Positions 9,915 through 23,013 of a stretch of 64,000 nucleotides of DNA are shown here, piece by piece (within the stretch, counting starts at the first letter, position 1; each line of letters starts with the position of its first letter). A program made the translations under genes and the position numbers. The stretch is taken from assembly GCF_000341285.1 (NCBI RefSeq), contig NW_005178469.1, positions 186,001 to 250,000 on the forward strand. The letters are read 5' to 3'. Under the pieces are notes generated by a model. The model had not been told where the DNA came from. It did no database searches and was given only the letters and a program-made list of their open reading frames with translations. This DNA comes from Galdieria sulphuraria (Eukaryota; Rhodophyta; Bangiophyceae; Galdieriales; Galdieriaceae).

Positions 9915-11006
9915 CTATCTTCCAAGTTTCCAGTTTCTTCTGTTCTCACCTTGTAAGAAATTCATTGATTTCGAATTCTTGGAAAAGTCTCCAACATTCT
10001 CTAACTTCTCCCTTTCCGGGCAACTTGAAGTCTCCAAGTTGGCTTCGTTAGAGTCAGTCGTGCAAAAGTTACTCTTTTCCAAGTCTGCCAAGGCACTACC
10101 TAGTCCCAAAAGAGCACCTTTGTCCAAGTGACCCGGCAAAGTGGGCTTGTATGCAAGGCCCAACTTCTCTACTACTGCCGAATTCGCAAACTCTTTTAAT
10201 TCTTCCCGTGCCGGATTCAGTCCGGAGGCAAACTCAACGGTAGTATTTTCCGGAAGTCGTGAAACGACGGTGCATAGAAGATATATTCCGCGATTGGCAA
10301 AACGTAACTTATTTTGCAGCTCTTCTAATTGTTGCTCCACGTTTCCAACTATGCTGCGAACTTCTGCAACATCACCGCCAACGGTGTAGATATCGCGGCG
10401 AGTTTCCTCCATTTCATCTTGTAGTTTTTGTTCCAAACAAATATTTGACTCAACAACTTTATCCTCCACTTGTTTGATTTTAACAGACAACTCCTTCTGT
10501 ACTTGACTTAAAGCACCAGAAACTCTAGTTACGGCGCCCTTCAAAGTCTCAAACGCTTGATTGAAACGTCTACTCGAAACATACGCGAGATCCCAAATTT
10601 GAAAACCAAAAAATCTCTTCGCTACTATAGCCACGACGACAACTGAACCACAAACGGACAAGGTAAAGACAAACCCACTACTTCCGAGGCGACCGGGGCC
10701 ATTTCCAACAAACGTAACCAAGGGTTGTCTAGATGAACTTTCTTGAACAGCCGCAAGGGACTTCGACACTTCTCTTGAAAGGCGAGTGATTTGTTCTGCT
10801 AGTGACTGTAGTTCTTCTGAATTGCCTTGACCTGAAGACGACGTACTTGCTTTGGTGGGTTTCGTAAGGCTGTGAATTGCAGCTCTAGAAACCTCCTTAA
10901 AAAAAGAAGTAACTCCATCCATGTGATTGTACAAAGTTGCTCCACTAATACCCGCCCCTATCATAAGAACTAGAAGGCGAGAAGTGGAGACCGAAGCAAG
11001 CGCCAT
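9915..11006 (-). CDS. DUF1664 family organelle-membrane protein
   Basis: Single exon, 363 aa from the ATG at 11006; an in-frame GTG seven codons upstream was not used. The N-terminus, MALASVSTSRLLVLMIGAGISG, matches the hydrophobic start of plant DUF1664 proteins, which are often mislabelled as bZIP factors. A second hydrophobic segment (FVFTLSVCGSVVVVAIVAKRFFG, about residues 115-140) precedes a long helical region with SQVQKELSVKIKQVEDKVVESN and QLEELQNKL that should form a coiled coil. Function in plants is unknown; mitochondrial or plastid membrane location is inferred from the N-terminus. The start codon lies 33 bases from that of RTF1 on the other strand. Confidence 0.8.
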   Translation of the reverse strand: MALASVSTSRLLVLMIGAGISGATLYNHMDGVTSFFKEVSRAAIHSLTKPTKASTSSSGQGNSEELQSLAEQITRLSREVSKSLAAVQESSSRQPLVTFVGNGPGRLGSSGFVFTLSVCGSVVVVAIVAKRFFGFQIWDLAYVSSRRFNQAFETLKGAVTRVSGALSQVQKELSVKIKQVEDKVVESNICLEQKLQDEMEETRRDIYTVGGDVAEVRSIVGNVEQQLEELQNKLRFANRGIYLLCTVVSRLPENTTVEFASGLNPAREELKEFANSAVVEKLGLAYKPTLPGHLDKGALLGLGSALADLEKSNFCTTDSNEANLETSSCPEREKLENVGDFSKNSKSMNFLQGENRRNWKLGR

Positions 11007-11039
11007 TCTCCAAACTAATCGAATCACTAATTTTGGTTT
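11007..11039. promoter_or_regulatory. Divergent promoter, DUF1664 / RTF1
   Basis: Only 33 bases separate the opposing ATG codons, so 5' leaders are very short or the transcripts overlap the neighbouring coding sequence. Confidence 0.5.
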
Positions 11040-12958
11040 ATGGAAGACGATTTAGAGGCCGAACTTTTGGCTGTCACTTCAAATCCTACAAACCAGAATA
11101 CTCAAGAATACGAGGAGGAACTCTCTGAAAACTTTTATTCTGGAGACTCAGAAAGTGACGTTGGTGAGTTAGAAGAATATGAGGAAAAATTTGAGGAAAA
11201 CCACGAAGAGGCTGAGAGAGACTCAGACGACGAATTCGTACCAAACAAAAGTTCAAAAAGGAAGAACTCTACTGGGAAAGGTAAAAAGCGTGGAAAAGAC
11301 AGTAAACAAGATAGATTTTCCCCAAGTACTTCGCCTTCGTTGAAACGGCCTAGACCACCTTCCCACTTGAAAAAGTCGAGTAGGAGAAGCCGTCACGTAG
11401 AAGAACAAAGAATCTTTTATGAAGACGGCTATGACGAATATGGATTCGGTGATGACAAAGATGTTTCAAGACTTATGGGCCTTAGTGAGGTTGAAAGAGA
11501 AGCAATTTTGGCAGAAAGACTGGAAAGAAGAGAGCAGCTCAAACTTGAGAAGGATATTAAGAGAAGAATCGGAGAACAAGCAGAGGATACGTCTCCTACT
11601 GCGGAGCATTCTCAGTTATCTGAACGTCCAAGAAGGGAGAGCGAAAAATCCAGGAAGAAGAGAGCTGCTTTGGAGTCACTCGCAATACAGAAGGGAAAAC
11701 AGCGCGGGCTTCATAGCTATTATCAGGATCTCTCCTTCAGTGAAGAAAGTTCGTTATCAGGGGATATTTCAGAGGGAGAAGAAGTATCACAGCATACAAT
11801 GGACAGGCGACAGTTGAAAAAGGATTTTGAGGAAAGACGTAGACCGATTATGTACAGCGATATCGTCAGTGAAGCTGGTAGAACGACTCCAATGTTTTTC
11901 AGGAGACAAATGTTGGAAATGTTCTTAAGCAAACCATTTTTTGACAAAATGATAGTTGGCATGTTTGCACGTCTATCAGTCGGAACTGCACCGGATAACC
12001 CGAACATCCCAGTTTATAGACTCGTTCGTATTGCAGGGATTCATGAAAGAGAACCTCGTTATGTAAGCATGTCGAAATTTTTGATTATGCATGCTAACTT
12101 TATGTACCCTTAGAAAGTCGGTGGTCAATATACCAACAAGCGGATTATTTGCCTATTTGGTTCGGTGAAAGGTGAATTTTCCATTGAGAGATTTTCAAAC
12201 AAACATCCAACGGAGGCAGAGTTTGATCGTTGGTTTAAACAAATGATGAATGATCGAGAAACTATACCGACCAAGGACGACGTGAATTACCTTATATCTT
12301 TGTCATTAGATTACAGGAAAGGAAATATTCAAGTTAGCGATGAAGAATTACAAAAGCATATTGAGAAATTTGAAAAGTTGAATCCAGAGCGTGTCAATTA
12401 CGTAGCGAAGAAGAATGAGATATTAACACAGATTACTTTTTTACGGGATAATGGTGCAAGTGCTGCAGAAATTGCTGATTATGAAAGGAAACTGGTTGAA
12501 ATAGAAAGATTGGAAGCCAAGTATCATCGTAGGCGACTGGAAGATATGGTAAGTCTTATGTCATAATTGCTTTTTGTTGAATTTACATTCGTGAAAAGGT
12601 CGACGATAGGATGAAATCTCTTGCCAGGAAGTCGAAAGAAGAGAATGCAAGGATGGATTCAGAGAGAATTGAGAAGCAAATATCGAAAGATCGACTTCCT
12701 TCCGAGCTGAATCCTTTTTCGAGAAGAACTTCTCGTGGTAACACTTCTTACTTTACTATAGATAGAAAGGGAAGTGAATTGGACTTGTCGCAGTCTTTAC
12801 AAAATAAGGAAGAAGACTTTAAAGAAAATGCTGCTATAGAGGCAGCTCTAAAGATGGTGGATCATCCGAAGGAAGACGCCGTTGACTCTGTGAATCCTGT
12901 CGAAATTGCAGAAACTGTAAATGTGAGCTTGGACGATTTGTTTGATGATACATTTTAG
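11040..12958 (+). CDS. RTF1: RTF1, Paf1 complex subunit (Plus3 domain)
   Basis: RNA polymerase II elongation factor that joins the Paf1 complex to Spt5 and promotes H2B ubiquitination. The N-terminus is very acidic with basic nuclear-signal clusters (KGKKRGKDSK, SRRSRH). The Plus3 domain begins near YSDIVSEAGRTT and runs through PFFDKMIVGMFARLSVG, YRLVRIAGIHEREPRY and YTNKRIICLFG. A helical charged C-terminal half follows, ending VSLDDLFDDTF. Three exons; introns 12063-12113, with TGCTAAC as a branch site, and 12550-12599. A long unmistakable family match; about 605 aa. Confidence 0.92.
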
Positions 12959-13101
12959 TGTCGGGTTGAGGAAGAGTTTATTCTTGTTGGATATGTAAAA
13001 TTGGGCAGAGTGCGAAGTAGAATAGCTATTCATCATTATTTAGCATATCAGTCAGGGAGATATAATTTCTGCTAATGTGTGACTGAAGCAACCGAATGTC
13101 T

Positions 13102-15587
<2,486 letters not shown>

Positions 15588-15624
15588 GTTGTGTTTACTT
15601 TTGGACGGCGGTAGAATACAAGTT

Positions 15625-17117
15625 TTAGGTTCCAAAATAACGATCAGCAAATTCTCCTAAACCCGGTACGACTCGACTTTGGGATACATGCAAATGGTCT
15701 ACGGCACTGGTTACTAATTTTAATTGTGGAAAGTGTTCAAAACAAAAGCGAACTCCTTCCGAACTTGTAACTAAAGAAAGAATAATGATTTGGCTCTCTA
15801 TACAGCCTCTTCTAAGCAACTCCTCGACAGCCTTTACTGCAGTCTTTCCTGTTCCTAAAATAGGGTCCAACAGAAATACATGTTTTCGAGATAACTCGGA
15901 AGGTAATTTACAATAAATCACTTTGCGTTCGGAACTTGGATCAAGAGGATCCTTTGCAATGAGCATCTTTCCAATGCTAATATTCTTGCAAACTGCTCTT
16001 AAACCAGCTTCCATCGCATCTCCACCTCTCATTATACTTACGCTTGCCAATTCTGCAGAATACTTAAACCCATGGTACACATCTCCGGTGGGTGTATATA
16101 CAAAACTCTGCTGAAATGGTAGCAAACTTAAACCTTCTTCAGCAATGAGTCTTATCAATCGGTCAGCATGGAAAATAAAATCCTCAATAACCATCATTCC
16201 ACTGACAATATGTTATTTCTCTCACTTACCTCTCTCGAAGCTTCTCTATCTCGAAATACTGAGTGAAGGCCTTGTATCTGTGGATTATCTCCCATAATTA
16301 CCAGATTGGGATATAATCGACGCAAATCAGGTTGCGAAAGTTTCAAAGCAATATGCTTAATAACAAGATCAATAGCAACCAGATTTTCAGCTCCTCTTGG
16401 TACAATAATATCTGCATATCGTTTCGTTGGAGCGATAAACTCTTCATAAGAGGGCTTTACAAATTTTTCATATTGAGCCAACACACTTTCTATGGTTCTT
16501 CCTCGGCTTGAAACATCTCTTCGAATACGACGACAAAGACAAGTATCTGGATCCTCATCTACAAATATCTTCAAGTGAAGCATGCTACGGATATCTATAG
16601 GATAAAAAGTAAGGATCCCTTCAATAATTACTACTTCTCCAGGAGAAATCAACCTCTTCACAGGCAAACGCTTATGAGTAGAAAAGTCATAGCAAGGTAC
16701 TTCAGTGGATTGTCCTCGAATCAACATTTCAAGACACAACGACAATAGTTCAAAGTCTAAAGAATCTGGGTGATCGAAGTTGTAACTACTTGCGTCCTGT
16801 TCGTCCTCCAGTCCCTTGTAGAACCAATCCAACGCAATCATAACACATCGACGGTCTCCAAGTCCTTGTATAATTTTATTACAAACAGTCGTCTTCCCAG
16901 AGGCGCTTCCACCGGCAACGCCAATAAGAAAAGGTCCAACACTCTGAGACTCCTCTGACTCTCCAGTCCAGTTTATGAGGCCAGAGCTTTCCAAGTCCAC
17001 TCCTGTTAATCTCTTAGCACATGTGAAGGCTAGACGAGTAATACAACTCTGACAAGTAGCAGAGTCTGCCTTGGCTATCTCTGTTAGATCGACACTTTCA
17101 TCATAATCTGTGCTCAT
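15625..17117 (-). CDS. UKL: Uridine kinase - uracil phosphoribosyltransferase
   Basis: Two-domain pyrimidine salvage enzyme. The uridine kinase half has Walker A GVAGGSASGKTT, the YNFDHPDSLDFELL substrate loop, EVVIIEGILTFY and RRIRRDVSSRGR. The UPRT half has EDFIFHADRLIRLIAEEGL, the PRPP loop (LLDPILGTGKTAVKA) and the C-terminal GLGEFADRYFGT. The shared intron is 47 bases from GTAAGTGAGAG to ATTGAG (about 16179-16225); a nearer AG gives the wrong frame. In many plants the UPRT half is thought to be weak or inactive in such fusions; the active-site residues look intact here. A 25-residue Cys-containing stretch precedes the kinase and could be regulatory. Its start codon faces the hemerythrin gene across 30 bases. 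Confidence 0.93.
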
Positions 17118-17147
17118 ATTCTCTTCTTCAACGATTTGGTTTTGAGA
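17118..17147. promoter_or_regulatory. Divergent promoter, UK-UPRT / hemerythrin-like gene
   Basis: Thirty bases between opposing ATG codons; both genes must use a shared or overlapping promoter. Confidence 0.5.
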
Positions 17148-19141
17148 ATGAACTCTTCAAGAAACTTTTCCTGGGAAGTTTGTGAGGGAACTGTTATAAG
17201 CTCTGTTGACGGACGAAAAAAGGATGTTTTACTATCGAATGACTGGAAAAAGAAGAATACAACTTCTCAGACTGACTTTTCTATGGATGGTTTTCGAATG
17301 ACTCTAACTCGAGATTTTCTTTATGACTCAGTTAAGAAGGAGTTTCGTTGGCATAAAACTTGGTGTTTGCCTCTAATCCAGATACATATGCCGACTTATC
17401 AGCAACACGGTGGAAAATTGTTGGTGAGAATCCATTGTGTGATACCTGGAGGTTCACGTGGTCAGTTTGAAGACGTCGGTCTAAAAGGACAAACTTCGCA
17501 GCAACTGGTAAATGGGGAGTGTACTTTTTCTAGACTGAGATTCGTTTCTACTAGCAACTTACATGGGGGTAAAAAGTTTCATCTAATATTATCCGTTTGG
17601 TGTGAGTCTGTATGTCTTTTGGCATACGTGTCAAGCGGCATCTCAGTTTACTCAAGGAAGGATGCGGATAAAAAAAGAAAGAAAGCAAAAGATGTTCTTG
17701 AAGAAAGAACGGTTGATACAGCTTTTCGAGTGTTCTCTCCAAGTTTATTTGACAGAGATTTCGTTAAAAAAGTGAGTTGAATGTAACATTCTGAATTTGC
17801 TTATCTACTTTTATAGGTGAACGACCACAAGGGGCATACCATTTGTGAAAAGATAGACAATTCTTTAGTAGGTTTGGTTAACTATTTTCAGGCTCCAAAT
17901 ATTCGTGCCAAATGTCGACATCCTGTGTTTTTGCTATGCAAGTTCAACAATGTGTTGTCACTGGCGAGAAACGTTAATCTATTTCCAGAAGAAACAAAAG
18001 AAATGTTTTACTGCTTCTTATCGGACTTGGGAATAGGTAGTAATAACTTTCAGGATCATTCACAATATAAGGATACTCTTTCCACGACTTATCCTCGTTG
18101 GTTCATAATTCTAAAAGAGAACAACTCACTGACAGAGGAAGCAAAGCGAAGAATATCTGAAAACATGAAATATATAGAATGCAGAGTCATTGGCTTTGTA
18201 CAGTCTCCGTTATTCCTTCCAGAGCACTATCGTCCTGTTCAAAATGTTGTTCTATTAAGGCAATTGTATGAAAGATGCTACTCGTCGTTTCTTTTATCTT
18301 CGGATACCAATGTTGTGAATGATATAGAGATTCAGGAGAAGTGGGATCCAGTTGAAAGTTCCCAATGGGAAGATATTGTGAATAACATTGAAACAGTTTC
18401 TTATTCTAGTCACGACTCTTGTAATATTTCCTTTGAAAGCTATACAACTGAGACTTTGGCTGGTGAGAATATTTGTACAAACTGGACTCGAGATTCATTT
18501 ATTGAAACAAAGTCATTTCTAGAACATTATTTTCGCATTCACCACAAAATTCGTCAACTTTTGTTTCAGTTAACTGATGGAGCTACTCAGTGTATGAGAG
18601 AACAGTCTCAGGAACTTGTGGATAAGCTGAAAATAGTGTATCGAAGTTTTTTTCGGTTATTAAGTGCACATGCTCACGCAGAGGATACAATCATATTTCC
18701 TCAGTTGGCTAAAAAGATTCCAGGAATAACCGAAGCTTATCACGTAAGTATTCATAATCACTTAAAGAATGGTTATAATACTTTTTGTAAAAGTTGGACC
18801 ATTTCATGGAAGGACGTGAGTTAGCTTCACTTGGAGATATGATCGAGAATTTTGTTCCGGAAATAGCGAACGATGTTTTTCGTAAAGTTACCAGTTTCAG
18901 CGCAAGATTTTTGCAGCACATGGAAAAGGAAGAAGAGCATCTCATTCCATATTTGGTTCATGTCTTTAGTGACCATGAAATTGCCATTTTGAAGGAACGC
19001 GTGATTTTAGAGACAAACAATGTTTTAGTAGACAGTGAGAAAGGGGAGACAGAATCGTTGATTGAAGTTGCTTGGACAGCAGACACTTCCGATTTATCCA
19101 CATGCCGCTATTTTGTTGAGGATTCAGGTCCAAGCAAATAG
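17148..19141 (+). CDS. Ig-like (Runt/CSL/RHD-like) domain plus hemerythrin domain protein
   Basis: About 632 aa in three exons (introns 17772-17816 and 18744-18793); ATG 17148 chosen over an in-frame TTG upstream. The C-terminal 180 residues form a hemerythrin-like HHE helical bundle: FRIHHKIRQLLFQL, HAHAEDTIIFPQL, EAYHLDHFMEGRE and MEKEEEHLIPYL give the spaced His and Glu ligands of a di-iron site that can sense oxygen or iron. The N-terminal 200 residues contain GKLLVRIHCVIPGG, CTFSRLRFVSTS and GGKKFHLILSVW followed by a Lys/Arg-rich tail. This order resembles the F-x2-LRFV...GKxFxLxxxV core of Runt and the matching part of CSL, both DNA-binding Ig folds; homology is my inference. A middle block has YFQAPNIRAKCRHPVFLLCKF. 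An iron- or oxygen-responsive DNA-binding regulator is a reasonable but untested reading. Confidence 0.75.
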
Positions 19142-19305
19142 TTGTGAGGTAACAAAGATAACGAGCAAGAACCACTCCAGTATCCTGTTTAGTATCCTGT
19201 CTTCAGAAAACTGAATGGAAATGTATTCGAAAAGGTAGCGAACTGCAGCGAAATCTTTTTAACATATGTCTATGAAACTGAACCGACGACAATGTTTGGT
19301 TCAGT

Positions 19306-20024
19306 TTATTGTCCAAACCGCTTACTTTCATCCTGCAGAAACTGTTTCTCCTCTTCAGTAGTTTCTCTTCCGAAATATTCATTCCTATGTGGGAAACGGC
19401 CGAACCGTTCAATGATATCATAGTGAAGCTTTGCATATGAAAAAAGCTTATCAGCAAACGCTATGAAGTGGCTCTTGGTTGCTTCATCAGAGATATTCGA
19501 AGCTTCCGCTTTCAAGTCTTCAAAGAGTCTTAGTGACTCAGACTGACTTTGAAGATTTTCCTGGTGTTCAAAAGGCAGATAAGCAAAGACACGTTCTATG
19601 GGACGGAGCTTCTTGTCTAGAGAAGAAGAAACAAGTTGTTTTGAAAGCGCGAATGCTTTGGCATCCCAAGCGAAGGCTTTTGCGTCTTTACGAAACATGT
19701 TTCTTGGGAACTGATCCCATAAGATGATAAGGGCTAGACGATAACGGGGGTTCGGGTCATCTAAAAGACTAGCATATTCTTCCCTATCTGCACGTACCAG
19801 GTCTTGTCCAAATTTTTCTCTTATCTCCTTGTCTACTTCGTCCCCTCCGCGAAACCACATTGGTTGCCTATCTTCACAAAGATCATAGTATAAAAGTTGT
19901 TCCTCTGTCTTGCCAAACCAAAAGTCTAAAATTGCCTAGGCGTCTTGAGAACCGGAACGTTTTTAGTATGCTCTTAACGGACCTTTGCACGTTGCACAGC
20001 AAACTCTTGTAAATATTTCGACAT
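19306..20024 (-). CDS. DUF924 family protein
   Basis: About 220 aa, all-helical family of unknown function found in bacteria, fungi and algae. The first exon codes MSKYLQEFAVQRAK, then an intron of about 46 bases ending CCTAG joins to AILDFWFGKTEEQ. Diagnostic blocks are MWFRGGDEVDKEIREKFG, LALIILWDQFPRNMFRKDAKAFAWD, FAYLPFEHQE and ERFGRFPHRNEYFGRETTEEEKQFL. All are typical of DUF924, including the WDQFPRN core. It converges on the hemerythrin gene. No catalytic role can be assigned. Confidence 0.88.
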
Positions 20025-20201
20025 TGCTAAAAATCAAAAATTTAACAAAAAGAATGTTTAGGTTATGGATAATGGTTTCTCCTATAAACTGTATGTATTC
20101 AACAGTGTTATTCCTGACGTTTTAGGTCTTATTTTCTCGATAATATTTCCAAAATTCTACTCATAATATTTTATTGAAAATATAATTCTCGCGGTTCTTA
20201 C

Positions 20202-20563
20202 TCATAGTGACATGATTGGAGTAGTTGTGACTTGAACAAGTATGAAATCTAAGGTATTTGCTGAAATGGCCAAATAATACTGTTCTTTGGAGATGGTTCC
20301 GTGCAGGCTAACTAAGATATTCCAGTACAATCGTGTTTCTGTATTGGAAACAAAAAAGAGGATGTCTAGATAGTGAATAATATAATGTTGCCAATCGATA
20401 TGCACCACCGTCCGTTTCCTTTTCGATAATGAATATAGTGAAAGATAACAAAGCCTCCACTTCCTAAATCTCTCAAAAGATATTGGCGCCCTCCCTCCGT
20501 TAAGGCGGGCTGGGCATTTATCGCTTTTATAAAGAGAATGTGATGGGTTCCTTCATCTGCCAT
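20202..20563 (-). CDS. Small unknown protein, splicing unresolved
   Basis: From ATG 20563 the first segment reads MADEGTHHILFIKAINAQPA and continues LTEGGRQYLLRDLGSGG. Downstream, a segment with RLATLYYSLSRHPLF is open in another frame, and a later one ends TTPIMSL at 20202; a plausible intron of about 50 bases (GTTAGCC to TTTCAG) joins the last two. The first junction would need an intron of only about 31 bases, so it is unsure. Product of about 100 aa, no family recognised. Its ATG lies 19 bases from that of the Siva-like gene, which supports a real divergent pair. Confidence 0.4.
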
Positions 20564-20582
20564 AGTAACTTTGTAGTTTGGA
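20564..20582. promoter_or_regulatory. Divergent start region, unknown gene / Siva-like gene
   Basis: Nineteen bases between opposing start codons, the shortest spacing in the window, if both starts are right. Confidence 0.35.
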
Positions 20583-20978
20583 ATGGATCTTAGCACTAAC
20601 TATTTTCAAGTGCGACGCAAAACACCCTTTGGTATTCCCAACTCGATAAGTGCCCAATCAGTCAAACACTGTATACTGACAGGTTTTGAGTCGAATGAAA
20701 GCTTGGATATCGGCGCTTTGGTTAAGGAGAACCACAATGGCGAAGAACTACACTGTCAATCTCAAAAGGGAAACTGTATCGAGGTTGCACGAGCGCAATG
20801 CGCTTTTTGTAAAAGCTATCTATGCAAGTTTTGCACTAGAATTTGTAGCTATTGCACAGCAGTCTTTTGCCAAACTTGTCAAAGAAAATACGAACAGTAC
20901 AAACAAGCCGACGCTTCTGCAAATTGCTTATGGTGTATACCAAATAATGAAAGCATCATATTTCAAGGATTCCTCTAG
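20583..20978 (+). CDS. Siva-like cysteine-rich protein
   Basis: Single exon, 131 aa. The C-terminal half holds CAFCKSYLCKFCTRICSYC followed by TAVFCQTC and a final CLWC. The spacing C-x2-C-x3-C-x2-C-x4-C-x2-C equals that of the zinc-binding C-terminal domain of animal Siva, a regulator of apoptosis and p53/MDM2 turnover. The N-terminal YFQVRRKTPFGIPNSISAQSVK is basic; Siva-like N-termini also carry short basic motifs. Zinc binding is expected from the pattern; a role like animal Siva is not implied. Tail to tail with TRM11. Confidence 0.7.
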   Translation: MDLSTNYFQVRRKTPFGIPNSISAQSVKHCILTGFESNESLDIGALVKENHNGEELHCQSQKGNCIEVARAQCAFCKSYLCKFCTRICSYCTAVFCQTCQRKYEQYKQADASANCLWCIPNNESIIFQGFL

Positions 20979-21081
20979 TCTTTCGTTCATCAAATGGTAC
21001 AACTTCCAAACTCAGTTGTTCTCAACTCAAGATATTAACATAAGACGAATGTGACTGAGATCGAGTCGTTGACTCTCCCAT

Positions 21082-22542
21082 TTATTCTATACGATGCCAT
21101 TGACCTTTCCTCCAAAGAGCATCTTCAGTTCTTTTCTCTTCCCGGAAAAGTTTGGCTGCAAAATCTTTGTAAAACGGCCCTTGATGAAGAAATGCGCCAG
21201 ACATATCACTGTCATACAGCTTATCATCTTCCCACGCTTTTCTTTCAAAAACAAACAAAACGCGATGAAAACGACAAGTAAGGATTTGTCTACATGCAGC
21301 AATAGATATAAAGGACGGATGGCATATTTCAGTCTTGTCACGTTCAGAAAATTCGTCAGTGCAAGGCAGCCAAAACACCAAACGACCTCCTCCAACTAAA
21401 GAAGAAGTTGCAAAGTCAAAAAGAGATGAAACCAAATTGTCTAAGCCGACGCGTGAGGTCTTTGGAATATGGTTCAAAACAAATCTGGAATGCAGTTTCT
21501 CGCCAACAAATTCCCTCGAACTTTCCCTTACTCCGTATGGTAAGTCGGCAACGATTGCATCCAACCACCCATGACACTTGAAGGATGTGAAACTCGACAT
21601 TATTGACTCATGGCGCCAAGGATTGTGTAAAATATCACATCGGACGATACCCAATGGCTGTTGTAACTTATACTGGCGAAAATTGGATACAATATTTTCT
21701 TCTTTGTTTTTGCCTTTAAGAACGGTGAAACTCAAATCCGAGCCGAGAGTCTCAGCTCCAAATGCAGCAGATGATATAAGAATGCTTGCGGTTCCAACAA
21801 AAGGGTCGAGAATCAGTTTCAAGTTATCTGCCAAAGCAAAATTCGCCATGATAAAAGCTAATTCCGCGTCCATAGAAGTTGTTCCGATAAAGTTTCGCTT
21901 CTTCAGAGTATACTTTTGAACTTGTTTGACGCACCCTTCTGCAATGAGAAGTCCGGCATACACGTGATTAGGAATGTCAATTCTACTGGGTTCGTTCGTA
22001 TGGCCAGCCTTGGGAAACGAGTCTTCAACTATCCATATTTCGTGCTTGAAATTCTGCAAGTTGACTTTCCCAGGAAACTGTTGAAGAATCGAGGAATAAA
22101 AGTTGATTCTATTCACAGTCTCACTCTGCGAGTACTTTCTTCCGTATGAAAATAGTCTGCAACGGAAAGACTCCTTCTCAGATAGGAGTAGTTCCTTGAA
22201 AACATCTTTTCCTAAACTTTGTAACTGTTTCAAACAAAGCTCATGGCTACGGGCATGACTCCAAAGACGAATGATAGCACGCACCAGGACGCAACGCGAG
22301 CCAACCAGAAAGGCCTCTTGATCACTTTGAAAGTTTGCGAAATAAAAGACACCTCGGATTTTCTTTGTGTCCGTTTCTAAGTCGCAAGAGGCTGAACGGA
22401 TAGTCTTTGCAAAAAAGTCTTCTTGTAGTTTCGGCTTCACAATATCTTTTTGTCTTCTGATGACAAGAGAATAGACAGACAACAGCTCTGGAACGGAAAA
22501 CTCCTTGTGAATATCTCTAAAAATTACAAGGTACTTGTGCAT
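21082..22542 (-). CDS. TRMT11: tRNA (guanine(10)-N2)-methyltransferase Trm11
   Basis: Makes N2-methylguanosine at tRNA position 10 with the partner Trm112. Single exon, 486 aa, as long as the family. The N-terminal THUMP-like region begins MHKYLVIFRDIHKEFSVPEL; the SAM-binding Rossmann domain has LKLILDPFVGTASILISSA; the catalytic loop reads IVADLPYGVRE where most relatives have DPPYG. The final third contains GGGRLVFWLPC. ATG 22542 fits the family start. No introns despite its size. Confidence 0.9.
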   Translation of the reverse strand: MHKYLVIFRDIHKEFSVPELLSVYSLVIRRQKDIVKPKLQEDFFAKTIRSASCDLETDTKKIRGVFYFANFQSDQEAFLVGSRCVLVRAIIRLWSHARSHELCLKQLQSLGKDVFKELLLSEKESFRCRLFSYGRKYSQSETVNRINFYSSILQQFPGKVNLQNFKHEIWIVEDSFPKAGHTNEPSRIDIPNHVYAGLLIAEGCVKQVQKYTLKKRNFIGTTSMDAELAFIMANFALADNLKLILDPFVGTASILISSAAFGAETLGSDLSFTVLKGKNKEENIVSNFRQYKLQQPLGIVRCDILHNPWRHESIMSSFTSFKCHGWLDAIVADLPYGVRESSREFVGEKLHSRFVLNHIPKTSRVGLDNLVSSLFDFATSSLVGGGRLVFWLPCTDEFSERDKTEICHPSFISIAACRQILTCRFHRVLFVFERKAWEDDKLYDSDMSGAFLHQGPFYKDFAAKLFREEKRTEDALWRKGQWHRIE

Positions 22543-23013
22543 TGTTAAGTCAAACTATTCTGGCTAAACTGAAAATGATATGAAGTCCAATATACACTCT
22601 AAACTGACATGTAAAAACGAGGTTCAAGTCCTTGGCAATTGTGTTTCTCGGCCATCATTTCCGTCAGCATCCGATGTTAGAGTAGGACATTTGGGTAGTC
22701 GGTTCTCTCTCAAAGGCTTTCAGAACGTAGTCTCTCTGAATTTGAAAAATTTTTATTTGCAATCAACAATTTCTTCCTATACAAGATATATAATAACACT
22801 ATGACGATTCAATCCACTGACAACGTTCCGTGTGAATAAAGTAAGTTTGCTTAGTTGAGATCCATTTGAAAGGTCATCATATCCAAAGCGTCGAAAATTT
22901 TCCCTCAACGCAAATGCACAATACTTGTAACTGATCTCAGGTTTTCGAATTTCTACTCTTCGTTTATATATCAAGGAACAAAATTATTTTTGCCAACATA
23001 TTTGCTATCCACA
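22543..23013. other. Intergenic between TRM11 and glycolate oxidase
   Basis: About 470 bases between divergent genes. An ATG-led frame at 22580-22804 (+, 74 aa) looks like a transit peptide but has no downstream partner, and a minus-strand frame at about 22777-22974 has PEISYKYCAFALRENFRRFGYDD, which may be coding. Neither is supported enough to call a gene. Confidence 0.35.

Noticed and set aside
16195-16225. A 28-base intron in the uridine kinase-UPRT gene
   Set aside because: Frame does not join; the 47-base version restores the conserved REDFIFHADRL.
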